DNA of 5,042 bases from UBA11855 sp964591705 (lineage in GTDB: Archaea > Thermoproteota > Bathyarchaeia > Bathyarchaeales > Bathycorpusculaceae), in assembly GCA_964591705.1 (NCBI GenBank), contig CAZQCX010000071.1, forward strand, positions 1-5,042, in the 5' to 3' direction. This document shows positions 1 through 5,042 of this stretch, in pieces. How positions within the stretch are numbered: the stretch's first letter is position 1; each line of letters opens with the position of its first letter. The position numbers were made by a program, and so were the translations under genes. The notes beneath the pieces are model-generated. The model was not told the DNA's origin and made no database searches. It worked only from the letters and a program-made list of their open reading frames with translations.

Positions 1-128
1 TTAGTTTACGTGTCTGGCTAGAAAAGAGGAAAACTAGGGAGATTGTCTTCAAGGTTATTTCTGGAATAGTGAGTTCAGCCCTGAACCTTGTGTACGAGAG
101 ATCGAAGAGTTTAGACAGCGGTAGCTAG
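1..128 (+). CDS. 3' end of an unrecognised protein (partial, runs off the left edge)
   Basis: Reading from base 3 there are 41 sense codons with no stop, ending in TAG at 126-128. The translated tail starts SLRVWLEKRKTREIVFKV and ends in YERSKSLDSGS. It has a basic stretch (EKRKTR), then an amphipathic, mostly aliphatic helix-like stretch (IVFKVISGIVSSALNLVY), then a polar serine-rich end typical of a real C-terminus. The other two forward frames are closed within the first 21 bases. The family cannot be named from so short a tail. The gene is convergent with the OB-fold gene to its right. It could be a chance open stretch, since 41 codons is short, but the composition is protein-like. The preceding bases would settle it. 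Confidence 0.5.
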   Translation, partial: SLRVWLEKRKTREIVFKVISGIVSSALNLVYERSKSLDSGS

Positions 129-362
129 TCAATAGTTTGGGTTTGGCGATGGAGTCTGGTCTGCCATGCGACCTGCTGAGAATGGGGAAAAGAGGATTGA
201 TACTTCTGTATTGTGAGCTGTTTTGTTGGGTTGCCGCGTAGCTGATTTGATCTTTTGTGTGTGGCTGCGTTTCCTCTTCTTGCCAGCTGGTGGTCTGATG
301 GGGCGGGGGTGCGGATTTTTGCGAAGTGTGTTCGTCATTCTGGAAGGAAGGTCAACAATCAT
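129..362 (-). CDS. doubtful small basic ORF in the gap between the partial gene and the OB-fold gene
   Basis: An ATG-started 77-codon frame lies 20 bases downstream of the OB-fold stop codon and ends at a TGA directly abutting the TAG of the partial gene on the other strand. The product would be strongly basic and rich in Pro, Lys, Arg, Thr and Asn, with a KKRKR patch and no hydrophobic core, domain or signal peptide. There is no ribosome-binding site before its ATG. The + strand here is very rich in T and G, so any minus-strand frame reads as Lys/Pro/Thr/Asn-rich and rarely meets a stop. That makes chance the likelier explanation. It is listed only because nothing better occupies the gap. 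Confidence 0.17.
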   Translation of the reverse strand: MIVDLPSRMTNTLRKNPHPRPIRPPAGKKRKRSHTQKIKSATRQPNKTAHNTEVSILFSPFSAGRMADQTPSPNPNY

Positions 363-382
363 GCAGAATCAGGTGAACAGCT

Positions 383-1012
383 TTAGCTTTGCATGGGGCT
401 GAGTTGTGGCTGTGTTACCCGCAAAAGCCCTGTTTTTCCAACTCTAAGCTGTTTCTCGTTTCGGAAAGCTGCAATCCTAGCGTTTTCGATTTGAAGCGTG
501 TCGCCGACCGAGATAGTTTTTATCTGGTCGTTCCAAAGGCAGAGTTTTATCTGTCCTGTATCATCCGAAACCATGGCGTTAGCAACATTGGCATAGTTGC
601 CAAATCTCGTGACAACAAAAGTTGGCTTCGAAACTTCCACGACTTTGGCCTTCAGGTTTACTTTTTTCATCCCTATGCGCAGGTCTTTAATCTGGAGGGC
701 TTGTGGGAGAACGTGTTTCCTTTTGTTCTGTGCTTCGCCTACTCGAGCTTTAGTTACCTCTCTGAGGCTGTGGCTTGTTTCCTTGAAAAACTCCTCTGGC
801 AGCTGGAATTGGGCGACAACTCTTGATTCCCGTGTTATCAGCAAAACGACTTTGTTGCTCCTTCTCTCGCGGCATTCGACTGAGAGGTCTTCACATTGAG
901 AGCTTCCATTTCTCACAGCCGCCATCAGGGCGTTGAAAAATCTTTCCACTTCAATATCATACTTTGCAGTGAGTAAGGCTACGTATTCGCTTGGGGAGAG
1001 TTTGCTGCGCAT
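383..1012 (-). CDS. OB-fold nucleic-acid-binding protein (archaeal RPA/SSB-like)
   Basis: Predicted protein of 209 aa. Residues about 108-199 form an OB fold of the archaeal RPA/SSB type. It opens with IKDLRIGMKKVNLKAKVVEV, followed by a TRFG turn, DDTGQIKLCLWNDQI, then VGDTLQIENA and LRVGKTG. These are the usual strand order and the signature DDTG...LWND...GD. Such domains bind single-stranded DNA or RNA; which one is not visible here. Residues 5-77 look like a separate alpha/beta domain (a helix followed by a strand pair around VVLLITRESRVVAQFQLP) joined by a basic linker (KARVGEAQNKRK). No zinc finger is present. An upstream in-frame GTG at 1081 would add 23 low-complexity, Arg/Pro-rich residues. 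ATG at 1012 is preferred because the extension looks unstructured and a GAGG lies upstream, although its 13-base spacing is long. The stop codon is TAA. The gene appears monocistronic. Confidence 0.85.
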   Translation of the reverse strand: MRSKLSPSEYVALLTAKYDIEVERFFNALMAAVRNGSSQCEDLSVECRERRSNKVVLLITRESRVVAQFQLPEEFFKETSHSLREVTKARVGEAQNKRKHVLPQALQIKDLRIGMKKVNLKAKVVEVSKPTFVVTRFGNYANVANAMVSDDTGQIKLCLWNDQIKTISVGDTLQIENARIAAFRNEKQLRVGKTGLLRVTQPQLSPMQS

Positions 1013-1025
1013 TTGTACTCTTTTT

Positions 1026-1029
1026 CCTC
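1026..1029 (-). promoter_or_regulatory. weak ribosome-binding site for the OB-fold gene
   Basis: On the minus strand the bases GAGG precede ATG 1012 with a 13-base A-rich spacer. This matches the archaeal anti-Shine-Dalgarno core, but the spacing is longer than usual. The alternative GTG at 1081 has nothing comparable, so this site tips the start choice without settling it. Confidence 0.3.
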
Positions 1030-1097
1030 GTCGTCGATTGGGCGGTTGTCTGTTTGGGGTTTCCGAGATAGTGCGCGACACTCAGGCAAAGCATCAA

Positions 1098-1117
1098 CAA
1101 TTGAAGTCTTTCAATTG
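1098..1117. repeat. perfect 8-bp inverted repeat (possible operator) upstream of the OB-fold gene
   Basis: The arms CAATTGAA (1098-1105) and TTCAATTG (1110-1117) are exact reverse complements separated by GTCT. Each arm itself contains the palindrome CAATTG. The element lies 85 bases upstream of the preferred OB-fold ATG and 16 bases upstream of the alternative GTG, with no gene on either strand across it. It suits a dimeric helix-turn-helix regulator or an RNA hairpin. No T-run follows it on either strand, so it is not a typical terminator. Confidence 0.45.
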
Positions 1118-1208
1118 CCCGTCTGGTCTTCCGTTTTCCCGTGAGAATGGTGTGTGCGCTCTAAACTTAGGATTCCCTTTCTACAATAGCGTGTGAACTG
1201 GTGCTATT

Positions 1209-1608
1209 ATGGTTAGCGGTTTGGAGTTTGTTGCGGTTGATATCCTTTGGGGGTGTAGCTGCCAGCGTGCGGGGAATATCATTCAACAACTTGCACCCTA
1301 GCAATCCAAGGCTTTGCAGGAAATGGCGGTTTGGTTACCTATTCCTTGGGCTTATGCGATTCTTGCTGCTCATCGTCATGCATATGCGTCTGCGTTCTTC
1401 CAGAAAGCCGTTTCAACAGTTTCGGACATGAGCAGAGCCATTTACTGCCACATTACTGTTTATCCCGAGCATGTTGACTTCTGGGTGGAGCATGATCCAA
1501 TTTCTGCAGCCTATGTGGTAGCTGAATCCAACAATGCGATAATCAGTGGCGGTTTTTTTTCTTCTGGCAGTAGCTTTCGTAGTAGCATCCGTTGTAGCAA
1601 CAATATAG
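1209..1608 (+). pseudogene. interrupted ORF for a small protein with a possible C-terminal membrane anchor (pseudogene, recoded gene or sequencing error)
   Basis: ATG 1209 follows a GGTG ribosome-binding site (1200-1203, five-base spacer) and opens 30 codons (MVSGLEFVAVDILWGCSCQ...) to an in-frame TAG at 1299-1301. The same frame then runs open for 124 codons to TAG 1674-1676, through AVWLPIPWAYAILAAHRHAY and a segment reading AIYCHITVYPEHVDFWVEHD. First codon positions on both sides of the TAG are rich in G, as in coding DNA. Past a T8 run (1553-1560) the frame turns serine-rich and unprotein-like, while the frame one base on reads FFLLAVAFVVASVVATI and stops at TAG 1606-1608. With one T fewer, the gene would be a small tail-anchored membrane protein ending 64 bases before the convergent CutA gene. 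I do not recognise the family. The rival view is an intact ORF of about 117 aa from ATG 1323 to 1676, or pure chance. Confidence 0.35.
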
Positions 1609-1672
1609 TCGATTCGGCGACTAATGAGGACCTGAAACGACTATTCACGATTCATTTTCACTTTTTCGATTG

Positions 1673-1990
1673 CTAGAGGGAGTTTTCTATCCATTCCAAG
1701 TACTTGTCTGATCCCTGCGATATTTCAAGTGCAATGATCTCGGGCACTTCATAACTGTGTAGTGCTTTCACTTTATTGGATATTTTTTCGAACAGATCCT
1801 TGCGCGATTTCAACAGTATCAAACACTCTTCTGCTCTCTCGTTTTTTCCACCCCAGCTAAACAGGGATGCAACGTTGCTTACTATGTTGCCGCAGGCAAT
1901 GAGCTTCGCTTCTAGCAAGCTGTTAACAATGGTCTCGGCTTCTTGTTTGTTCGCAGTCGTTGCTAATACAACGATATATGGCGTTTTCAA
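1673..1990 (-). CDS. cutA: CutA family divalent-ion tolerance protein
   Basis: With the TTG start at 1990 the product is 105 aa, the usual CutA length. It carries the family pattern in order: YIVVLATTANKQEAETIV (first strand and helix), LLEAKLIACGNIV (usually ACVNI), a W-G-G-K turn, a strand reading AEECLILLKSRKDLFE, the hallmark HSYEVPEIIAL, and the closing YLEWI. CutA is a small soluble trimer with a ferredoxin-like fold. It is linked genetically to copper tolerance in E. coli, but its biochemical role in archaea is unsettled. An ATG at 2068 would add 26 residues without family resemblance and has an in-frame stop two codons upstream of it. TTG is preferred because GGAG lies nine bases before it and a TATA-like element lies about 35 bases upstream, inside that extension. 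The TAG stop lies in a CTAG that is also the terminal TAG of the + strand frame. Confidence 0.9.
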   Translation of the reverse strand: MKTPYIVVLATTANKQEAETIVNSLLEAKLIACGNIVSNVASLFSWGGKNERAEECLILLKSRKDLFEKISNKVKALHSYEVPEIIALEISQGSDKYLEWIENSL

Positions 1991-1999
1991 GCTTGTACT

Positions 2000-2003
2000 C
2001 TCC
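2000..2003 (-). promoter_or_regulatory. ribosome-binding site GGAG that supports the CutA TTG start
   Basis: Minus-strand GGAG is followed by a nine-base spacer (AGTACAAGC) and TTG 1990. The alternative ATG 2068 has AAGGA directly touching it, which leaves no room for proper ribosome placement. This favours the 105-residue protein. Confidence 0.45.
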
Positions 2004-2021
2004 GTCTTAGGGCTGTGTTTT

Positions 2022-2034
2022 GTAATAATAAAAA
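2022..2034 (-). promoter_or_regulatory. putative archaeal TATA box for cutA
   Basis: On the minus strand this reads CTTTTTATTATTAC, an AT-rich stretch like an archaeal TATA box. Transcription would be expected to start about 25 bases on, near 2003. That gives a leader of about 13 bases carrying the GGAG site before TTG 1990. The position makes sense only if translation starts at TTG 1990 and not at ATG 2068, because the element lies within the longer reading. Confidence 0.4.
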
Positions 2035-2238
2035 GGCTTCCCAATTGTGTGGGTCCAGCAAGCGACATTCCTTCTCATTGGACTCATTCTGCTGCCTATT
2101 CTGCTCAGAAAACGGAAACAAACTTGAAAATATCCAAGCCTCACATGAAACATGTCTCTTCTACTATCCCTGAACTTTGAGGTTTCGCTTTCAGTAGCTT
2201 TCTGGCAGTAATGACTGTTATTGTTGTTTCCTCGGAAT

Positions 2239-2246
2239 CTTTATTT
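2239..2246 (+). promoter_or_regulatory. putative archaeal TATA box for pfkA
   Basis: The bases CTTTATTT lie about 55 bases before the pfkA ATG. A start site about 25 bases on, near 2269, would give a leader of about 29 bases, enough to carry the GGAG site at 2284. The match to the TTTATATA-type consensus is partial and no BRE is obvious. Confidence 0.35.
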
Positions 2247-2283
2247 CACAAACAACACATACGATTAGGTAATCTGCTATCAT

Positions 2284-2287
2284 GGAG
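2284..2287 (+). promoter_or_regulatory. ribosome-binding site of pfkA
   Basis: GGAG lies 10 bases before ATG 2298. It supports that ATG over the adjacent in-frame TTG at 2295, and over an out-of-frame ATG at 2282 that overlaps the site itself. Confidence 0.5.
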
Positions 2288-2297
2288 ATCTTGATTG

Positions 2298-3260
2298 ATG
2301 AAATCGATTGGAGTGGTAACTTCAGGTGGAGACGCTCCAGGCATGAACGCTGCGATCAGAGCTGTCACACGCATCGCGCACGGCAAAAACCTGAATGTGA
2401 TTGGCTTCGAGAAGGGGTGGGAAGGAGTAATCATGAATAAGTACCGTCATTTGACCCCCCGATCAGTTGGGGGAATAATTCAACTTGGAGGCACAATACT
2501 TCATACTTCCAGAAGCCTTGACTTCAGAAAGGATGAGTGTCTGGAGCAGGCGGCAAGCAATTTGGCGTCTCTTGGTGTTGAAGGGCTAGTGGTAATTGGG
2601 GGGGAGGGGTCTTTTAGGGGCGCTCTGGACCTGAGCAGAAAAAGCAATGTGTTGGTTGTTGGTATACCCGCGACAATCGACAATGATGTGTATGGGACTG
2701 ATGAAACTATCGGTTTTGACACTGCGGTGAACACGGCGGTGGCTGAGATTGACAAGATCAGAGACACGGCAGTCTCTCATGAGCGGGTTTTCGTGGTTGA
2801 GGTTATGGGGAGAAAGCGGGGTTTTCTTGCTGTGGCTGTCGGGATAACTGCGGGTGCTGAAGTGATTCTTGTTCCGGAGAGAGAATGCGAGATGGATCGT
2901 GTTGTCTCTGTTATAAATGAGAACGCTCGCAAGGGTAAGAAAGCAGGAATAATTGTTGTTGCTGAAGGTTGCGGAAATGTGTATGATATAGCTAGAGAAA
3001 TTGAGGAAAAGACTGGTTCTGAAGTGCGGCTCAGCATAATAGGTTATGCCCAGCGAGGCGGAAGCCCAACTGCAAGAAGCAGACTGCTGGCTGGATTGTT
3101 TGCAAGAAAGGCAGTTGACCTGCTGTGCGAGGGTAAAGGAAACATGGTGACTGTTCTTAGAGAAGGTGTTGTAACGAGCATGGAGCTTGAGAGGGTATGT
3201 TGTGGATCAAAACCTCTGGATTTTGACCTGATGGAGTTGGCAGAGATGCTTGCAACATAG
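2298..3260 (+). CDS. pfkA: 6-phosphofructokinase, PfkA family (ATP-type signature predicted)
   Basis: The protein is 320 aa, matching bacterial PfkA length. It phosphorylates fructose 6-phosphate to fructose 1,6-bisphosphate in cytosolic glycolysis. Visible landmarks are the GGDAPGMN phosphate-donor loop (10-17), R72, GGEGS (101-105), PATIDND with the catalytic base D128 (124-130), and SHERVFVVEVMGR with R163 and M170-G171-R172. E223, R244 and QRGGSP with R253 follow, all expected sugar-phosphate contacts. Position 104 is Gly as in ATP-dependent enzymes, whereas PPi enzymes carry Asp. The neighbour of the catalytic TID is Ala125, where ATP enzymes usually have Gly and PPi enzymes Lys. E103 replaces the usual Mg-binding Asp, and Tyr250 replaces the E. 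coli fructose-6-phosphate-site His. R21 and R25 of the E. coli effector site are kept. The start is ATG 2298 with GGAG ten bases upstream. The stop is TAG. Donor specificity is inferred. Confidence 0.95.
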   Translation: MKSIGVVTSGGDAPGMNAAIRAVTRIAHGKNLNVIGFEKGWEGVIMNKYRHLTPRSVGGIIQLGGTILHTSRSLDFRKDECLEQAASNLASLGVEGLVVIGGEGSFRGALDLSRKSNVLVVGIPATIDNDVYGTDETIGFDTAVNTAVAEIDKIRDTAVSHERVFVVEVMGRKRGFLAVAVGITAGAEVILVPERECEMDRVVSVINENARKGKKAGIIVVAEGCGNVYDIAREIEEKTGSEVRLSIIGYAQRGGSPTARSRLLAGLFARKAVDLLCEGKGNMVTVLREGVVTSMELERVCCGSKPLDFDLMELAEMLAT

Positions 3261-3554
3261 TCGAGTTTTCCCTTCAGTAAGGAGCTGTAGATTTTCAGCG
3301 TTTTCTCAGGGTCTACCGTCAATTGAGAAACTTGGCGTTTGCGTCCGTTTTCCACATTTTATCTTCCAAGTTTGCGTGGGATCCTGTTTGTCACCTGAGC
3401 ATTGCCGAAAGTTCCTTTGTTGTTTGCGGATGCGTTTTGCTGTCTGCATGATTTTTGTTTCGTCATGGAGTTTTGTTGAATGATGCAAATGGTTATTATG
3501 GAGAAGGTCGAGTTATGACTTGCACCTAGCGCATTTGGGCTTTGATACGTTAAA
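3261..3554. other. T-rich gap between pfkA and the M48 gene, no convincing gene
   Basis: No supported gene is seen on either strand. The frames that stay open are Cys-rich on + and Lys/Gln/Asn-rich on minus, as expected from the strong T and G excess of the + strand. The first 100 bases contain several T4 runs (for example after 3265, 3292, 3301, 3347 and 3357) that could act as archaeal U-tract terminators for pfkA. A 7-bp inverted repeat lies 41 bases past the pfkA stop: TTTCTCA at 3302-3308 and TGAGAAA at 3324-3330. Near the right end is a five-codon mini-ORF (3515-3529) with a good ribosome-binding site. Confidence 0.5.
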
Positions 3555-5006
3555 ATGGACCCTGTTTTGCATAGAATTGGCACAGAACTGCCACTCAGCT
3601 ACATGGAAAAACTACTTGAGTTCCTGAAAACGAAGTTTTTGTTTCTTCAGAATCGACGTTTTGGCAAAGTGGTCAGAACTTGGTCTGAGAAGGAGGGAAG
3701 TTGCCTTTCTTACGTTGTTTATGGTGTTGAGGGCCAGGAGTTGCTGGGGGTTGAGGTTAAGGCTTCTGTTCCTGTTGAAGTGAAAATAACGCCGCTTGTT
3801 GATCAGATTTCTGATATCAGTGTCGAAGAGGCGAAGCAGGACGTGGTAATTGCTTTGCAGATGTTTGAGGAATATGTGCGGAAAGCCACTCTTTATTTTG
3901 CTTGGCAGGAGGGAGAAGAAATTGTACCTGAAGCCGCAAGCAGAGGGCAGAGGTCGCTTCAACGGGTTTTTCTCGAGACCCAGGTGATGCTGTTTCTCCT
4001 ATTTACAGGCTTTGCCATCTTCCTCTTCGCCTTTTTCTCTGCGTATTTGCCTGATTTGACGTGGGTAACACCCTTAGTGCTTATCGGGGGGCAGCTCGTT
4101 TTTGTTTTTTTTTCAGCAAGATTCATCGCGCGATCTGCTGACTGGCATATAACCAAGGACAATCCGACAATACATATTCTCAAGTATTTCCTTCCTCTCA
4201 GGGAGGGTGCTGACTTAGGCAGGGTTTACACCGCGGAGCAGCTGCTTCAAATCAAGAGAGAGATCTACGAAGGGCTTCTGGCTGAACGTGGCGAAATCGA
4301 TTGTGAATCCGCGAGTAGGGTGTTTGGGAAATATGGAATAGACTGCAAACCTGAGAACTTGGTATCTAAGAAAGTTAATGTTTATGAGCTTGTGAAGAAG
4401 ACCGCGGACAGGTTTGGTTATCCGGTGCCTGAAATTGTTGTGTCGAACACGATGGTCCCTAACGCGGCTGCTTCCGGTCCTAGTCCGAGTCGTGGTCTTG
4501 TTCTTGTAACAACAGGGTTGCTTGTTCAGCTTGAGGAGGATGAGATCTACAGTGTTCTGGGTCACGAGTTTGGGCATTTGAAAGGTCGCGATCCACTGTT
4601 GCTCTACGGCTTGACGTCAGGGGAGTTTCTGTTTAGGTTCTATGTGCTGTTTCCTTTTTTTCCCTTCATGCTTAGTCCTTTTTTGTTCTTCGCTTATTTC
4701 TGGCTCGTTATGAGCTCGATTTTCTTCATAGCGAAGTTCTTCGAAGCGAGATCTGACCTCATTTCGGCGATCGAAATCGGTCAGCCTAGAGTTTTGGCGG
4801 GTGCACTTGAAAAGATCGGTTTCCAAAGGCTTCTCTACGAGCGCACTCCGTCTTTCAGGCTGCAAGAGTGGATAGGCATGGATCCTCATCCGCCAATATA
4901 TTTCAGGATAAATCGTCTTGAAAGGCTAAGTTCCCCGGTAAAGATAAAGCATCCTTTGATTCAATCAATCAAAGATGTTTTTGCAGGTTTCCGTGCAACA
5001 ATTTGA
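3555..5006 (+). CDS. M48 family (HtpX/Ste24-like) membrane zinc metalloprotease
   Basis: The protein is 483 aa. Zinc site: HEFGH (337-341) supplies two His ligands and the catalytic Glu. The EARSD segment (397-401), after a hydrophobic block, is the likely third-ligand Glu region. NAAASG (303-308) fits the substrate-edge motif seen in HtpX proteins, and DPHPP...RINRL (443-454) is the usual C-terminal family motif. Membrane segments lie at about 144-164 and 170-191, with a long hydrophobic pair at about 358-395 between HEFGH and the third ligand, as in HtpX. A soluble N-terminal region of about 140 residues precedes the first membrane helix, and a polar linker of about 100 residues precedes the protease domain, so it is much longer than HtpX (about 290 aa). 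HtpX-type enzymes degrade damaged membrane proteins; the substrate here is unknown. ATG 3555 is the first start after an in-frame TGA and lacks a clear ribosome-binding site. ATG 3603 is the alternative. Confidence 0.9.
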   Translation: MDPVLHRIGTELPLSYMEKLLEFLKTKFLFLQNRRFGKVVRTWSEKEGSCLSYVVYGVEGQELLGVEVKASVPVEVKITPLVDQISDISVEEAKQDVVIALQMFEEYVRKATLYFAWQEGEEIVPEAASRGQRSLQRVFLETQVMLFLLFTGFAIFLFAFFSAYLPDLTWVTPLVLIGGQLVFVFFSARFIARSADWHITKDNPTIHILKYFLPLREGADLGRVYTAEQLLQIKREIYEGLLAERGEIDCESASRVFGKYGIDCKPENLVSKKVNVYELVKKTADRFGYPVPEIVVSNTMVPNAAASGPSPSRGLVLVTTGLLVQLEEDEIYSVLGHEFGHLKGRDPLLLYGLTSGEFLFRFYVLFPFFPFMLSPFLFFAYFWLVMSSIFFIAKFFEARSDLISAIEIGQPRVLAGALEKIGFQRLLYERTPSFRLQEWIGMDPHPPIYFRINRLERLSSPVKIKHPLIQSIKDVFAGFRATI

Positions 5007-5042
5007 TCCAACCAATAAGGCTTGTGCATGTTCAGAGGGATG

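Larger units (their letters stand above)
1991..2297. other. divergent intergenic region between cutA and pfkA
   Basis: These 307 bases hold the putative cutA promoter (2022-2034) and the putative pfkA promoter and ribosome-binding site (2239-2287). The only other thing seen is a short + strand frame from GTG 2047 to TGA 2127 that would encode a membrane peptide ending LLPILLRKRKQT. It is treated as a finding, not a gene. No RNA gene, terminator hairpin or repeat was found. Confidence 0.5.

Noticed and set aside
72..85. Inverted repeat GTTCAG-CC-CTGAAC
   Set aside because: The two-base loop is too small for an RNA hairpin and it lies inside the partial coding region.
389..899. Two open + strand frames of 145 and 100 codons opposite the OB-fold gene
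   Set aside because: They lie wholly antisense to a protein with clear family motifs and have no ribosome-binding site or recognisable product.
1201..1431. Hydrophobic + strand frame of 76 codons starting GTG 1201
   Set aside because: It overlaps the 1209 frame, which has the better ribosome-binding site. Its Leu/Phe-rich content follows from the T-rich strand.
1453..1653. Minus-strand open stretch reading IVATTDATTKATARRKKT across the T8 region
   Set aside because: It has no start codon near its 5' end, the rest is unlike a protein, and it is antisense to the more coding-like + frame.
1673..1676. Shared CTAG giving TAG stops on both strands (cutA and the + strand frame)
   Set aside because: CTAG is self-complementary, so any TAG preceded by C does this. 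It is not independent evidence that the + frame is real.
1987..2162. Minus-strand open stretch ending LLLQNTALRRRVQA whose TGA overlaps the cutA TTG as TTGA
   Set aside because: The TTGA overlap hints at coupling, but there is no good start codon. The stretch is antisense to the hydrophobic + frame, so the polar composition may simply be its complement.
3044..3355. Minus-strand frame beginning MENGRKRQ with a protein-like segment QLTVDPEKTLKIYSSLLKGK
   Set aside because: Most of it lies antisense to the pfkA 3' end, where it turns into a serine-rich shadow. It starts at GTG without a ribosome-binding site.
5028..5042. ATG 5028 and in-frame ATG 5040 at the right edge as a possible next gene
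   Set aside because: Only five codons are visible and no properly spaced ribosome-binding site is present, so a gene cannot be supported.
1..5042. Search for tRNA, rRNA, C/D box RNA, CRISPR and transposon ends
   Set aside because: No T-loop GTTCRA with matching stems, no C and D box pair, no spaced direct repeats, and no transposase motif or terminal inverted repeats were found by eye.

Overview
The window looks archaeal, most probably from an uncultured member of the TACK lineage such as Bathyarchaeia. This is inferred from three things: the OB-fold nucleic-acid-binding protein, the multi-pass M48 metalloprotease with a long N-terminal extension, and promoters that read as TATA boxes about 35-55 bases ahead of start codons. 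No rRNA, tRNA, insertion sequence or CRISPR array could be found. The lineage call comes from family resemblance only and is not proven.

Layout from left to right. The 3' end of an unrecognised + strand gene (to 128) is followed by a 254-base gap with at most a doubtful small basic ORF. Next comes a minus-strand OB-fold protein (383-1012), with a perfect hairpin-like palindrome upstream at 1098-1117. A coding-like but interrupted + strand reading frame follows (about 1209-1608). It has a start with a ribosome-binding site, one in-frame TAG, and a T8 run beyond which a transmembrane tail lies in another frame. A minus-strand CutA gene (1673-1990) is convergent with it. A divergent intergenic region then leads into a + strand PfkA-type 6-phosphofructokinase (2298-3260). 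After a T-rich gap of 294 bases comes a + strand M48 membrane metalloprotease (3555-5006).

The genes do not form an obvious pathway. Only pfk and the M48 gene are co-oriented neighbours, and they are 294 bases apart, so they are probably separate transcription units. The window reads as ordinary, loosely packed chromosomal housekeeping sequence, not a mobile or defence island. The points most worth a second look are the interrupted ORF at 1209-1608 and the unusual active-site signature of the phosphofructokinase (GGEGS, PATIDND, and Tyr where E. coli has His). The true start of CutA and the palindrome upstream of the OB-fold gene come next. I found no convincing previously undescribed multi-gene system.
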